Origin: Enchytraeus crypticus
Lineage: Eukaryota > Annelida > Clitellata > Enchytraeida > Enchytraeidae
Reading direction: 5' to 3'
Length of the DNA stretch: 64,000 nucleotides
Assembly (NCBI GenBank): GCA_905160935.1
Contig: CAJHZI010000778.1
Location: 1 to 64,000 of the forward strand
Below the pieces are notes generated by a model. The model searched no databases. It saw only the letters and a list, made by a program, of their open reading frames with translations, and was not told where the DNA came from. This document shows, in pieces, positions 25,001 to 36,340 of this stretch. The position numbers were made by a program, and so were the translations under genes. How positions within the stretch are numbered: position 1 is the first letter of the stretch; every line of letters begins with the position of its first letter.

Positions 25001-28000
25001 ACAACATTCTCATTTTAAACCAGGCTTAAGTGAACTTAGGATATTTAGGGTTTTGTGAAATTCTTTTGGATATAGCTTCTTTAGTGAGAATATGGGATGA
25101 AAGATAAATTAGTTAATTAAATCTCCCTTCTGCCGGAGTGATAAATTATTCTGAAACGGCGCGGAAGGGTGAATTAAAACCTAATTATTATTTTAATTGG
25201 CTACATTTTATATAATATTTTATGAAATTGAACTTTTTTGAGGTAGTAGTCATATTTTCAGTGGTGGTTAAAAAATTTCGCAACCTTCGAAAAAAACCAC
25301 AAATCACACAGCGTCTTCAAAACATTTAGCTCAAACGAACAACTGATTATCACTTGCTATAAACTTTATGATATCGCATCTCTACCGCATAAAGCTCGTG
25401 TATTTGCTCTACAAAAAGCAGGTGTCAAGTGTGGTGACTTATGTCTACCTCAGCATACAGAAGATTCATTGCCTTCTATATATGTGCGAGATCTCTGCGA
25501 GAAACCAGTCACAGAGATCGCAACAAATGCTTACGTCAAAGATACAAATCATGGCGTCAGAAGTTCTTGCCGTGATGTCATAGATAGGCAGAAGGGAGAT
25601 AATGAAGGAAGCCGCGGTGTCAAAGATTTAAGTCGTGACGTCATTGATACAGGAGAAGGTGAGCAGTGTGACGTCACATACAGGATCTTGCAGGAGCTAA
25701 CGTCATCAACGATTCAGCGCTTGACCTGTAAGTCATTGGTCCGTTTGTAATATGAAAAGTAGACATAGCTATAGCACTATTAACTAAGTATTGATAACGC
25801 ATTATACATAGGAGCGTAGATATGAAGGATTATTATACTGTAGGAAGTATTAATAAAGTATAGAGAACATTTAGCAGTCTGCTAAATGCTATCTAAAATA
25901 CTTATCTAAAAGTTTGGCACACTTAGCATCTAGTGCTAGTTACCTCGATGTTACAAAGTTATCTGAAGCGACCGTTAAATATAAAACTTAAACAGACTGA
26001 GTTCTCCATATTTCTCCTAGACGGCCTCTCGATTTAATTATACAATGTATACTTGTACCTCTATGAGCTTTGATTTAATTAAAATCCCGTATGAACCTTT
26101 TAAAGTCACAGAGTTTTCTTTGAGTTCAAATTTTTAGAAGACTTTAATAATTATTAAATTCTTCTTTATAGCAGGATTTCCTATTTGAGACTAAATCCAT
26201 TAAGACATTTGATTTAACTAGTAAGTTTAACGTTCTTTATAATACATTAATCGTACACTTACTGTCAGGTGAAAGTCCTGACTTTCAGATGAAATTCATG
26301 ACTGTCAGGTTGGGTGTCATAACTGTCAGGTGAAAGTCCTGACTGTCAAGTGTGTCATGATTGTCATGTGAGTGTCATGACTGTCAGGTGAAAGTCCTGA
26401 CTGTCAAGTGTGTCATGATTGTCAGGTGAGTGTCATGACTGTCAGGTGAAAGTCCTGACTGTCAAGTGTGTCATGATTGTCAGGTGAGTGTCATGACTGT
26501 CAGGTGAGTCATGACTATCAGATTAGTGTCATGACTGTCAGTTAAGTGTCATGACTGTCAGGTGAGTCATGACTATCAGATTAGTGTCATGACTGTCAGT
26601 TAAGTGTCATGACTGTCAGGTGAAAGTCATAACTCTCAGGTTGGGTGTCATGTCTGTCAGGTAAGAGTCATGACTGTCAGGTTGGGTGTCATGACTGTCA
26701 GGTGAGTCATGATTGTCAGATGAGCGAATGTCATGACTGTTGTTGACTAGGATGTTGTTGTTGTTGATCAGGTAGCAGCTCAAAGTTTGATTTACTCGAC
26801 AAAATTCTGAGTTTGTGTGAAACCATATGTGCTGCGAGTCAAGAGCTGACTAGTCTAGCGAGTCAACAGATGACTAGTATAGCGAGTCAACAGATGACCA
26901 GTCTAGCGAGTCAACAGATGACCAGTATAGCGGGTCAACAACTGAGTAGTCAACATATATGTCGTAATAAAACAGGTATTAAACCACACAGTGTGGTTCA
27001 TATTTAGTTTAGATGATAAAGCTGGTAAAGCTAATGTTACGTCAGTTTCCTCACTCGAAAGCGATGTCAATGACGGGCGAGCTCAGAATCTGAACCCCAC
27101 ACATATTGATCCGCGGTCGAGTATCTCACCGGCAACGCCACTTGTTCCACCTGATAGGTAATGGAATGGTGATAGAATGTTGGTAGAATGCTTGTCTGGT
27201 AAGGCCATCCATCGGTTCGAAACTCGCTAAGTTGCATCGCCTTTGTTAGTGTCTTTGAGATGAGAAAACAGAGGAAATATTATGTTTTTTAAAATTTAGA
27301 CAGTAATAATTAGAAAAGCGAAAGATGGCCGGGGAAGCGCGTAGTCCTCAACTAATTTGATTTAAAATCGTCTCTAAATTTAATTAGTTTTAAACATGAA
27401 AATTCTACAAATTCGCAAGCGATAAAAATGAAAAATCTACGTTTTCTTTTGTGTGAGCTGCTCCTTCTTTTACCAAGTATTTAACATATTTACTAATTTG
27501 AGTCACTGAAGTTAGTAATATAGAGGAACTTTTTACTATACACCGCCTCTAGTTCTACTTTGTTGTTTGCTTTCAAATTTTCCATGCAAAAACAAACATT
27601 TAATTAGGCAGTTTAATTTAATTTAATTTAATTTAAAACATTTATTCATTTCACGCAATACAAAATTACAAATTTAAAATACAATCAGTACACGTGAAAA
27701 TGAAAAAGGCATAACGATCCGATGACTCTAACATGTGCCCTGTGACGTTTAAATATAAATTTTAAAAGCTAATGCTAACGTCAGTTTCCTTACTCGAAAG
27801 CGCTGTCAGTGACGGGCGAGCCTAGAATTTGAACCCCGCACATACCCCTCACATACTGATCCGCGGTCGAATATCTTACCGACATCGCCACTGGCTCCAG
27901 CAGCCAGTTTTAAATATAACTTTCATTTATAAATTCTACATTATTTCATTTTACTCTCAGAAGAGCGAGCCAGCAGACTTTTGAAATCGAGGCAGCTGAG

Positions 28001-29434
28001 CACGCAGATGATGGTAGCTCTTGAGCTGCTCGCATCAAGCACATCCTCGATCATTTCAACTCTAAATCTCTTCAGCAATGGGCCAGATGTGTCCAACCTC
28101 GACCTGCTGGCAGAGTTCAAGAGGATCGTTAGAGAGATAGCCAGGCAAACGCTGACCTTCTGGCAGGTCAGACCATCAAGAAATCAATCAATCAGTCAGT
28201 CAGTCAGTTATTCAGTCAGTCAGTCAGTGAGTTAATAAGTCAGTCAGTCAGTCATTTATTCAGTCAGTCAGTCAGTCAGTCAGTTAGTCAGTTAGTCAGT
28301 CAGTCAGTCAGTCAGTCAGTCGCTCACTCGCTCGCTCTCTGACTCACTTACTCAATTAATATACCAATCAAGCAATAAATAAAGCAATCAATAACAAAAT
28401 CAATCAGTCTTTTCCATCAATAAATCAATCAATCAATCAATCGATCAATAAGTTTACTGAACAATTCACGAATTTTTATCATCCAGTTCAAAAATTGCTA
28501 ATAGCAATAGTAACAATCTCTTAACTGAAAATATTTACAAAATTATCCTCAAATTTCAAACGAATGATCATTTAGTTAACAGCAACATTTTCGGCTAATA
28601 ACAGTGATAGCAATGGGAAATATTAATCACATCAAAATAATAATAATAATAATAACAATAATATCTTTTTTATTTTATATTTTAGCTCAGGGCCTTTTAC
28701 AGCCCAGGGCATTTAAAAAAGACAAAAAACAATAATATTAATAACAAAAATAATAATAATAATACTAATAATAATATTAACAACAACAACAATAATAATA
28801 ACATTAATAGCAATAATAGTAATTGTCATAATAATAACAATAATAACAATTTTCAGCAAGCAATCTCAGACTTTCATGCGCTGCTGCTGGCTCAGCTGCT
28901 GAAACCGCTGCCAATAGGAAGACACTTAAATATGCCGCAGTCTCTAGCAGCTACATCTTCCTGCCAATTGCTTTTGAGACATTGGGCCCCATCAACTCTG
29001 CCGCGTCTGACTTCTTAAACGAATTAGGCAGGAGAACCAGTGCCATTACAGGCGACCAGCGTGAAAAAGCCTTTCTATGGCAGCGCCTATCTATCGCACT
29101 CCAGCGTTTTGATGCTGTATGCATTCGTGGCACATTGGCTAATGCGGCCTCCCAGAGCGTAGAGGAACTATTTTAAATATTTTTTCATCTTTCTTTTAAT
29201 TAAATAAAGTCTCTTTTATCTTATATTTTAGCCCAGGGCCCTATACAGCCCAGGGCAATTAAAAAAATAATAACAATAATACTAATAATAATAACATTAC
29301 TAATTATAATAATAATTGTAGTAATAGTAATAATAATATCTGCGGTTTGTTTCCGTGGTACTTTTGGTGACACGGCATTTCGGAGTGGAGAGCATGATTG
29401 AAAAAGTAATAATAATAATAATAACAATAATAAA

Positions 29435-29468
<34 letters not shown>

Positions 29469-31321
29469 TATATTAATATTTTTTATTGTACCAGGCTCTT
29501 GAGAGTGGGGTGGTTCGTCTGATAGACTGCAGTGGCTCAGCGTTGAGAGACTCTCTGGTAGAGCTAGCAGTGGCGTGTGGACGCGTGTCCATTGAGATGG
29601 GGATACCGGTTCAAATGTTCAGCGGCTCTGAGCGGAAATCCCTCACAATGGAATCAATCAGTCATCGTCCTCCTCATGTCATGGCCGACGATATACTTAA
29701 TTTGCAGGTTTCAGCGTCAATCAGTCGGTGAATCAATCAATTAATGACACATATATCTCCCATCACTGTCTTCATATGGTATTTAGTCTTAAGTCTTAAT
29801 TCAAATATATTTGATTTGGTTTTTGGATTGTTTTTAGGGCTGAGCAGGTAGCATGTTGGTGATTTATCCGACTATGCCTCAGTAGGCTCAGGGTTCAAAT
29901 CCACTTCTCGTCACTATCATGATTTCGAAACAGAAAAGTAGCGTTAAACTTGGCTTTTTGTTAAAGATATCAAATTCACGAATCAATCAAGCAATTATTC
30001 AATATCAGCCACATTCTGCGACCCACAGATTGCTACTTAGGGCGTGAAAAGCCAAAGCCCATGATCCCGTTAATTTCATTCGTAGAAGGAGATACCAGTG
30101 ACGAGCGAGCCCAGGATTTGAACCTTGCACAGGCTGATCCGCAGTCAGAATCTTTCCACAAGCTCAACAGTCTATACTTAACCTATAGATTTCGGTTAAT
30201 TATTCAATAAATCAATCAGTTAGTGTTCGATCAATGAAGTCCATTGATACATTTAGCATGTAGTTTAGCTTTTTTGTATTTTTCTTATAACTAGGCCTGA
30301 ATCTTCTGCGTCTTTTGTTTTAATTTAGTCGACGGTAGAATAAAAAAAACAGGCGCTATCTCACTGCTTCTAAAATGAATGAAAGCATTAAAGAAATCCT
30401 TTGTTGCTTTGATGATAGATGGCAGATTCGTTTTTTACTTTGCTTCTTTTACCGTTCTGCTGCAAAAATTTAATAATCAAAACTCTTATTTCATTTGTTT
30501 ATTAGCCAGGCTCTGAGATAAAAAGGGGCTTCCTTCAAGGTAACGACATGACTGTCGACAAAACTCTCTACACCGTCATGGAATCAGTGGAATTACATCA
30601 ACAGCGTGTTAGGGACGTGTCTGAACGATCTCCTGACGAATACGTACTGAGTTATATGACGGTTAGAGGCTGTCTCTTCTTATTTAATGGCTATATGGAT
30701 AGCGCTGTCGCCTGAAGCGCAGGAGGCCAACGGTTCTAATAATCTCAGTTGGAATTTGTCTCTGACAGTAACAGTACTTCATATGAACCGGAAGCAGACG
30801 TTATTTAGCCTTTCCCTTTTACTTGTTAATTACTCCGTTAATTCAAAGGCTACTCAGTTAATCTAAAAGCTATTGAGGTAATTAAAAGGCTATTGGGGTA
30901 ATTTGAAGGCTATTCAGATAATTTTTGAAGGCTATTCGGATCATTTGAAGGCTATTCAGATAATTTTTGAAGGCTATTCAGATAATTTGAAGGCTGTTCA
31001 GCCATTCTGAAGGCAATGCATATGATTAACTACCATTGGTTTGAATCTTAACTCGAATATTCTATCTTTGAACAATTCCAAAAATTACTAAAATAAAATT
31101 TCCACCTATCCCTACCAAATTATCTTTCTTGTGGTTTTAATGTTAATGTGTACTCGGACGCTAAACTCTGGTGTAATTGACAAGTTTTATTTTATTTGCT
31201 AGTATTGTTTATCGTATTTTATTAGGATAGAAATGAAATCCTGGGCCAGGTGTTCCACGTCCTGGCTTCCTGCAGAAACTACCTGAGCTGTCTCCAAGGA
31301 ATGCACGTACGTCCTACTGGC

Positions 31322-31357
<36 letters not shown>

Positions 31358-33000
31358 TAACAATAATAATAATAATAATAATCACAATTGCCCCGGGAGC
31401 TGCCCCGCCCCGGGGGCTGCGCCGCCCGGGGGGCTGCCCCGCCCCGGGGGCTTCCCCGCCCCGGGGGCTTCCCCGCCCCGGGGGCTGCCCCGCCCCGGGG
31501 GCTGCCCCGGGCAGGCTCAGCCCGGTCAGGCCCGCCCCGCGCAGTCAGCCCAGGAGCAGTCCGCACTTGGCAGACCCGCCTGGACCGGCCCACTGGACCG
31601 GCCCACCCCGGGCAGACCCGCCCCTAGCAGTCCGCCCATGGCAGTCCGCCTTGTTAGCGCCTCAGTTAACTGACGATGAATGTGGCAGTCACTCACGAAC
31701 CGCTGCTTTTATACTGCGCAGAGGCGAACCGGTTACGTGATTGTAGAACCGGTTAAGTTAACTGGTTATGTTATTTTACCGGTTAAGTTAACTGATATCG
31801 AAAATTTCCTGGTTATATAGGCTGGTTACGACCCATTAGATTTAGCCGCCTTTCAGAATTAACATACTAATGTTTGTTTGATTTTAATTTCCATGTACAA
31901 TTATGGAATATACTGAAGAATTATTAAATTCGTGGCTAATCCAGGTTGCTGGCGTGTCTCTTAAAGAACACATAACACAGAGTACGAGAAGAAATATGTA
32001 TCTTAGGCCCGCTACTAGAGCAATAACCAGAGAGTGAGAGAGAGAGAGAGAGCGAGAGAGAGAAGTGCAAAGGGAGAGAGAGAGGGGGCAAATTAAGAGA
32101 GCTAGAGAGAGAGAGAGAAAAAAAATGAGAGAGAGAGAGAGAGAGACAAACAGACAGACAGACAGATAGACAGATAGAGAGAGAGAGATCCATCACCAAG
32201 ATCTATCACTTCTTCTGCTGAATAATATGTAGTGACCAGTAGCATAAGGGAGGACGGATGGTCGAAATGCAACGACGCTTCGAAGAGTAGGCCTACAAGT
32301 TTGACTGTCGATATTAATACGTAGGGTTGTAGGAAAGCAGTGAAGAGAGTTGCAGCAAAAACTAGCACTAATTGAGCTCTAATTACTAGCACTAATTGAG
32401 CTCTAATTTTCTACATAGTTTTTAAGTTTATTCGAGAATGTTGCGGATCCAACTTGACGCTGGCTCCAAAATCCAAATATGTACCACCTAGTTCCGGTAC
32501 GCTATAAGTACCGAACAGAGAGAGCTCTAATTATAAGAGTTGCAGCAGAAATGTGCAGTAATTGAGCTCTAATTATATGAGTTGCAGCAAAATGTGCAGT
32601 AATTGAGCTCTAATTATAAGAGTTGCAGCAAAATGTGCAGTAATTGAGCTCTAATTATAAGAGTTGCAACAAAATGTGCAGTAATTGAGCTCTAATTATA
32701 AGAGTTGCAGCAAAATGTGCAGTAATTGAGCTCTAATTATAAGAGTTGCAGCAAAATGTGCAGTAATTGAGCTCTAATTATAAGAGTTGCAACAAAATGT
32801 GCAGTAATTGAGCTCTAATTATAAGAGTTGCAGCAAAATGTGCAGTAATTGAGCTCTAATTATAAGAGTTGCAGCAAAATGTGCAGTAATTGAGCTCTAA
32901 TTATATATTCTTATTCTTATTTTTCCAGAATGGAAAATAATCTTATTTTCCTTTCTTGTAATACTGCCACTTGTTTGGGGAATATATATACATGTATGTA

Positions 33001-33076
<76 letters not shown>

Positions 33077-34945
33077 CATGTATATATAGTTTTTAAGTTT
33101 ACACGAGAATGTTGCGGATCCAAATTAACGCGGACCCCAATTATGTACCACCAAGTTCCTGTACGCTATAAGTAGCGAACTGAGCGAACTCTAATTACGA
33201 GAGTAATTACCAATAGACTGATCAATAGTTACCGACTGATCGAGTCAATACATTGATTGAATGATTTTTGCAGATAGAGATGAGTGGAGGCATTGTATAA
33301 CATGGACAAGCCTGTAGGCAGTGCACTAAGAGAGAGAGAGAGAGAGAATTAATTAATTGAATTATTTTTGCAGATCGAGATGCATTCAGCGCTGGTATCA
33401 GGGCACGTATCGCTGATAACGACTGAGTTCTGTAGAAGTAGCTACCAGAGATGTAGCGACATAACTGTGGAGGCTTATAAACTGTCAAACTGCCTGGAAC
33501 TACTGACAAATAGCGCTCAGGCACTACGAAATGGTATTGCTTTTAGTACATACATAATATTTAGCAATGCATTTTAAACTCTAGTAGTGCATTTCAGTAC
33601 ATAAATAAGACACTATATAACTGATTATACATTCTAATTATACATGTTATTTTTAAGGGACTTAATCATCATTATCTTCCCTTGAAGTCCAGTTTAACTA
33701 GAGCCTGGATTAGAAAATTGTGTAGCTATTTCTACAGTCTGGGCGTTCACCAATCAAACGTCCTTTCAGATTTTGGTTTGGATCTTAGTACTGTACTATA
33801 TAACTAATGATACATTCTAATACATCATCATCTTCCCTTTAATTTCAGTTTAATTATGTTCGAGAAAGGATAGGATACACTTAAATTATACACTCCATTT
33901 TAGAGGCTTAATCGTGTGACTTAAATCATGTCATTTTGTCAGGCGACTTAAACCAAGCGACGTAAGTTATTTCGCGTAACTAAATGATTTAAAAATTGAC
34001 CTTTAATGTAAATGAAGTGCCCTTAAACTGCGCAAATTTTGTCATGACAGTTATATATATTCATTTCTTAATTCGTCATAAACACATAGGATCAAATTAT
34101 ACTAAGAATTATACCAAATTACTAATATTAGACGAACAATTGTATGCGCCTATCTGCACGATCACGAAAATAACAATTAGACTTACAATTAAATAATTAC
34201 ACTATATCCTGGTCCCTATTCTAAGAACTCCTGAAGCTCTCTTAATATCGCTCGTTAAAATAATTCCCATCGTAAAATCGATTGATAGACTGATACTAGA
34301 ATCAAGATAAAAAAACTGGAACCTCGTCGATGACTCTATGTTGCAGACTGGGACACTGGATTGTTCGGGACTATGATTCGCTGCTTTGAGATGACCGAGA
34401 GGACATCCCGGATTCTCCACAACGTCGCCACAGGCTCTCCTGGAAGTACGAAACAGACGCTAAACTCATTCGACACCTCTCAAGAGTCCAGCTCAACAGG
34501 CGATGCTTCCATCTTACGCCGACAAACAGGTAGAGACTCTAATAACAATCAGGACAATATCGTAGGACTGGCTGCTGAACAGCTAAGCAGCTTGGACGAG
34601 TCATATACTAAAGTGACAGCAGCTGTTTCAGCAGCTGTTGATAAGCTCAGACGCATGATCGAGCGGTCCGGCAATCAATCAGTGGACAGTGAAATAGGGA
34701 TTTCATCATGCGAAGCTAGTAACGCAGCGTCGGGAGCCGGTGCTGGATGTACTGTGGTGCGAACAAAACGTCTGCTACCGGTGGCGCCCTCGGTAAACAT
34801 TAGAGCAGGAGGACAACCGGGAAGATGTCAGTCCGCCATTTCTTCATTTAACGTTCAACATCCGTCCTATAAACCTCGACCATCTCTCAAAAACATCCCG
34901 CAAACGTTTCCGCTAGAAGGCGCCAAGGGTTCAGCTAATCAATAG
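19098..34945 (+). CDS. Unrecognised 1502-residue Ser-rich, helical protein, twelve exons
   Basis: I cannot name this gene. Exons: 19098-20480, 21157-21234, 22237-23026, 23883-24215, 25422-25727, 26772-26975, 27961-28166, 29495-29707, 30506-30661, 31226-31306, 33374-33533, 34347-34945. All eleven junctions are GT-AG and every phase matches, giving 4509 nt including the stop, strong support for one gene. Residues 1-460 are low-complexity (Ser, Arg, Gly, Glu; repeated GGAR near the end). Next come a Gln/His-rich acidic segment (exon 3) and an exon with an 8-residue coding repeat, LASQQMTS (exon 6). From there to about residue 1360 the chain looks like successive amphipathic helices (for example KFDLLDKILSLCETICAASQ), as in cytoskeletal helical-bundle scaffolds; the tail is Ser/Pro-rich. 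No signal peptide or membrane segment is seen. The ATG at 19098 is the first in frame; an out-of-frame ATG lies at 19064, and an upstream noncoding exon is possible. Confidence 0.8.
21341..21436. repeat. TTTAA/TTAAA pentamer tract
   Basis: Alternating runs of TTTAA and TTAAA in intron 2 of the 1502-residue gene, able to fold back on itself. Confidence 0.9.
21626..21738 (-). repeat. SINE-1 copy
   Basis: Minus-strand: AAAGCTGGTAAAGCTAATGT, ACGTCAGTTTCTCCACTTGA, and CCCAGGATTTGAACCACG (B box complement). The head is missing. Confidence 0.8.
23095..23240 (+). repeat. (TTGA)n-tailed retroelement 3' end
   Basis: GACGTCCTTGACATTGCCTT, GCGAGGAACCGGACGTTAAA and then TTGATTGATTGA, in intron 3. A more diverged copy of the same tail lies just before it (23100-23160). 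Confidence 0.75.
23655..23845 (+). mobile_element. LINE 3' end, (GAT)n-tailed, coding remnant
   Basis: The best-preserved copy. At 23752-23826 it reads DMAWDREEWKRPICIPTLVK then LGLKGR and two stops, which overlap the (TGA)n tail. DREEW is the kind of motif found at the C-terminus of many non-LTR retrotransposon polyproteins. It ends 37 bases before exon 4. Confidence 0.75.
24290..24425 (+). mobile_element. LINE 3' UTR fragment (FETLGP family)
   Basis: AGCGTAGAGGAATTATTTTA, CATCTTTCTTTTAATTAAAT and AAAGTC match the 3' end of the LINE fragment at 28855-29265. Confidence 0.6.
24427..24715 (-). mobile_element. CR1/L2-like LINE, 3' terminal fragment
   Basis: Second copy of the element at 8975-9415 with the same 3' UTR (GATGTCAGGGACGTCCCCAC on the plus strand) but with most of the coding part deleted; SLASLKLTF remains. 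Confidence 0.75.
26265..26745 (+). repeat. 20-bp array with CAG|GTGAGT motifs
   Basis: About 23 imperfect copies of a unit like GTGTCATGACTGTCAGGTGA in intron 5. On the gene's own strand many units contain CAGGTGAGT or CAGGTGA, a perfect 5' splice-site consensus. The array stops about 25 bases before the exon-6 acceptor (26771). Confidence 0.85.
26855..26950 (+). repeat. 24-bp coding repeat in exon 6
   Basis: Four units of CTAGCGAGTCAACAGATGAC plus AGT-type ends, each encoding LASQQMTS, IASQQMTS or a close variant. The reading frame and splice phases run through it, so it is translated. Confidence 0.85.
27018..27152 (-). repeat. SINE-1 copy
   Basis: Minus-strand, nearly full length: AAGCTGGTAAAGCTAATGTT through CCGCGGTCGAGTATCTCACC to GCCACTTGTTCC. 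It begins 43 bases after exon 6. A second tRNA-like head (GGTTCGAAACTC at 27212) follows on the plus strand. Confidence 0.85.
27762..27900 (-). repeat. SINE-1 copy
   Basis: Minus-strand full-length copy ending CATCGCCACTGGCTCC, with a small internal duplication of CACATAC. It ends about 60 bases before exon 7. Confidence 0.85.
28172..28445. repeat. CAGT/CAAT tetranucleotide tract
   Basis: CAGT repeats followed by CAAT repeats begin within 20 bases of the exon-7 donor. Confidence 0.9.
28855..29265 (+). mobile_element. LINE remnant with RT C-terminal region (FETLGP family)
   Basis: Plus-strand translation reads AAETAANRKTLKYAAVSS, then FLPIAFETLGPINSAASDFL, GRRTSAITGDQREKAFLWQR and LSIALQRFDAVCIRGTL, then a stop at 29174-29176. 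This block is common at the C-terminus of invertebrate non-LTR reverse transcriptase proteins. It is followed by a 3' UTR (ATTAAATAAAGTC, AGCCCAGGGC). It is a dead 5'-truncated copy in intron 7. A further 3' UTR piece is at 28665-28720. Confidence 0.8.
29847..29962 (+). repeat. SINE-1-like element, variant head
   Basis: GAGCAGGTAGCATGTTGGTG (A box), CAGGGTTCAAATCCAC (B box), then CGTCACTATCATGATTTCGA and AGTAGCGTTAAACTTGG. The tail is a diverged form of the SINE-1 tail. Confidence 0.65.
30046..30162 (-). repeat. SINE-1 copy, diverged
   Basis: Minus-strand: ACGAGCGAGCCCAGGATTTG then AACCTTGCACAGGCTGATCC. The 3' tail is poorly preserved. Confidence 0.65.
30690..30812 (+). repeat. tRNA-like SINE, variant
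   Basis: GGATAGCGCTGTCGCCTGAA (A-box-like), GGCCAACGGTTCTAAT (weak B box) and a tail CCGGAAGCAGACGTTATTTA related to the shared GACGTTA tail. Confidence 0.5.
30840..31015 (+). repeat. About 20-bp minisatellite
   Basis: Eight imperfect copies of a unit like GGCTATTCAGATAATTTGAA in intron 9. Confidence 0.8.
31388..31640. repeat. GC-rich 18-bp minisatellite island
   Basis: Units like CCCCGCCCCGGGGGCTGC, about eight copies, followed by a CCGCCC/GGCCCA-rich segment. It is almost pure G+C inside otherwise AT-rich intron 10, right next to an AAT microsatellite. Confidence 0.9.
32030..32195. repeat. GAGA microsatellite
   Basis: Purine tract (GA)n with a CAGA segment in intron 10. Confidence 0.95.
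32340..32905 (+). repeat. 41-bp minisatellite
   Basis: About nine near-identical units made of TAATTGAGCTCTAATTATAA and GAGTTGCAGCAAAATGTGCAG, preceded by diverged copies from 32340. Confidence 0.9.
32985..33085. repeat. (TA)n tract
   Basis: About 30 TA dinucleotides flanked by palindromic ACATGTA/TACATGT sequences. Confidence 0.97.
33268..33345 (+). mobile_element. LINE 3' end fragment, PxGSAL-type
   Basis: GCAGATAGAGATGAGTGGAG encodes ADRDEW, then ACATGGACAAGCCTGTAGGC and AGTGCACTAAGAGAGA, the family end. It lies 30 bases before exon 11. Confidence 0.6.
33668..33785 (-). mobile_element. LINE 3' end, (GAT)n-tailed, partial
   Basis: ATCATTATCTTCCCTTGAAG, CAGTTTAACTAGAGCC and AGTCTGGGCGTTCACCAATC match the family with an internal deletion. 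A further fragment starts at 33824. Confidence 0.6.
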
Positions 34946-36236
34946 GCAAGCTTGAAACGTCCCCAGCATCGTCGTCTCGTGTGAAAAAGGACGTTAAATT
35001 CTTTTTACGTTGCAAATTTTGTCAGTTCATAACATCCCAGAAAACTTTCCATCAAATATAGAATACGTAGATCTAATCCAATCCCTGACAATAGTGATAA
35101 TAATGCATAAAACTTGTGGAATCTCTAAATATTATATTAGGGCTACATCAGTGAAACTTATTTTAGAATTTTAAAAATTTAAAAGATTTTAAATTTTTTT
35201 AATTCTAAATTTAAAAGATTGGTATCTTTTACGCAACATAGATTTCAATATTGTCTATTCAATATTGTTAGTATAATTGTAATTATAATTACAGTTACAA
35301 AAGCAAATAACTGAAATAATACTAATCATTATGTTTTCGCATTCCTTTAAGTTGACACTATTCAACATGTTCTTTCGAATAATTGTTTACATCAAACTCC
35401 TGGGAGTTTGTACTAAGAATATAAACAACACTTGCCATTTAATAATATTATTATACTAAAATATAATTATATTCCAAATATGGTGACGTCACAATCTTTC
35501 AACAATTGAAGAAACACTGAAACCATGGAAGTTATAAATTGCACTATGTTGTTTATTGACATAAATCAAAACAATATTTTCAGTTTACCAAGCAAAAAAA
35601 CTGAAACAGATATGTTCAAAATATTGAAAATGAAAAGTAGGCTAACAGTTTTCTTCACACACGGCTCTCTTCAGGCAAGATCACTGACGACTTAACTCCA
35701 AGTTTCATGAAACCGAAGACAATCTTTACTTCAAAGATCTTCCTGTTAGATCATGACTTTAAAACATAGCAGTTTGCCAACAATGATCAATCTCCAGATA
35801 ATGTGAACAAACTTAAAAAGAACAGAGAGTGAATAGAGCTAACTTGCAAACACCGCATTGTGAATCAATCGCAACGAAACACAACGAAATGCTTTTAACA
35901 AATCAGCTAACAACACTGCAAAAGCTAAATGTCAACAAAACACCCTTATTTATTAACATAAGATTTTCTTAGACGTTGTCAGCATTGTTCTCAATTATTT
36001 ACGTTAATCATTGCTCGGAGATAGCAGTACAAAACTGTTGTTGGCTTTGAGATGAATGCTGTAATAAGATTTAATTAGTTTTTGTGACGGTAGCTCGAGT
36101 TTGTCGAATCGTCTTGAAGAAAAGCATTGCGCTTCTGACACTGGCGTTAAACACACAACAACCTAGTCATTCTCGCGCATTAGCTACCCCACATTACTCA
36201 TAGCCGCATTGGCTAGAAGAACATAACATAATATAA

Positions 36237-36340
36237 CAACAATTCGAGTGCTACTGTCATCCAAAACAACATCTAGCACTATTGAGACAAATCCAAGCCA
36301 GTGAGCAAAAAGAAGGTCCAAAACTGTGCAAAGCTGAAGA
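36237..36340 (+). repeat. Unclassified interspersed repeat
   Basis: Shares CACTATTGAGACAAATC and GAGCAAA(A)AGAAGGTCC with 43880-43980. Neither ends nor origin are clear from two copies. Confidence 0.6.

Noticed and set aside
31321..31627. Pro/Gly/Arg-rich protein in the GC island
   Set aside because: Repeat-driven open frames on both strands inside an intron.
33262..33295. Apparent duplicate of the exon-11 acceptor (ATTTTTGCAGATAGAGATG) of the 1502-residue gene
   Set aside because: The downstream bases continue as the PxGSAL LINE end (GAGTGGAGGC... GTAGGCAGTGCACT), so the GCAGATAGAGATGAGTGG part is LINE coding sequence and the likeness to the real acceptor is coincidental.
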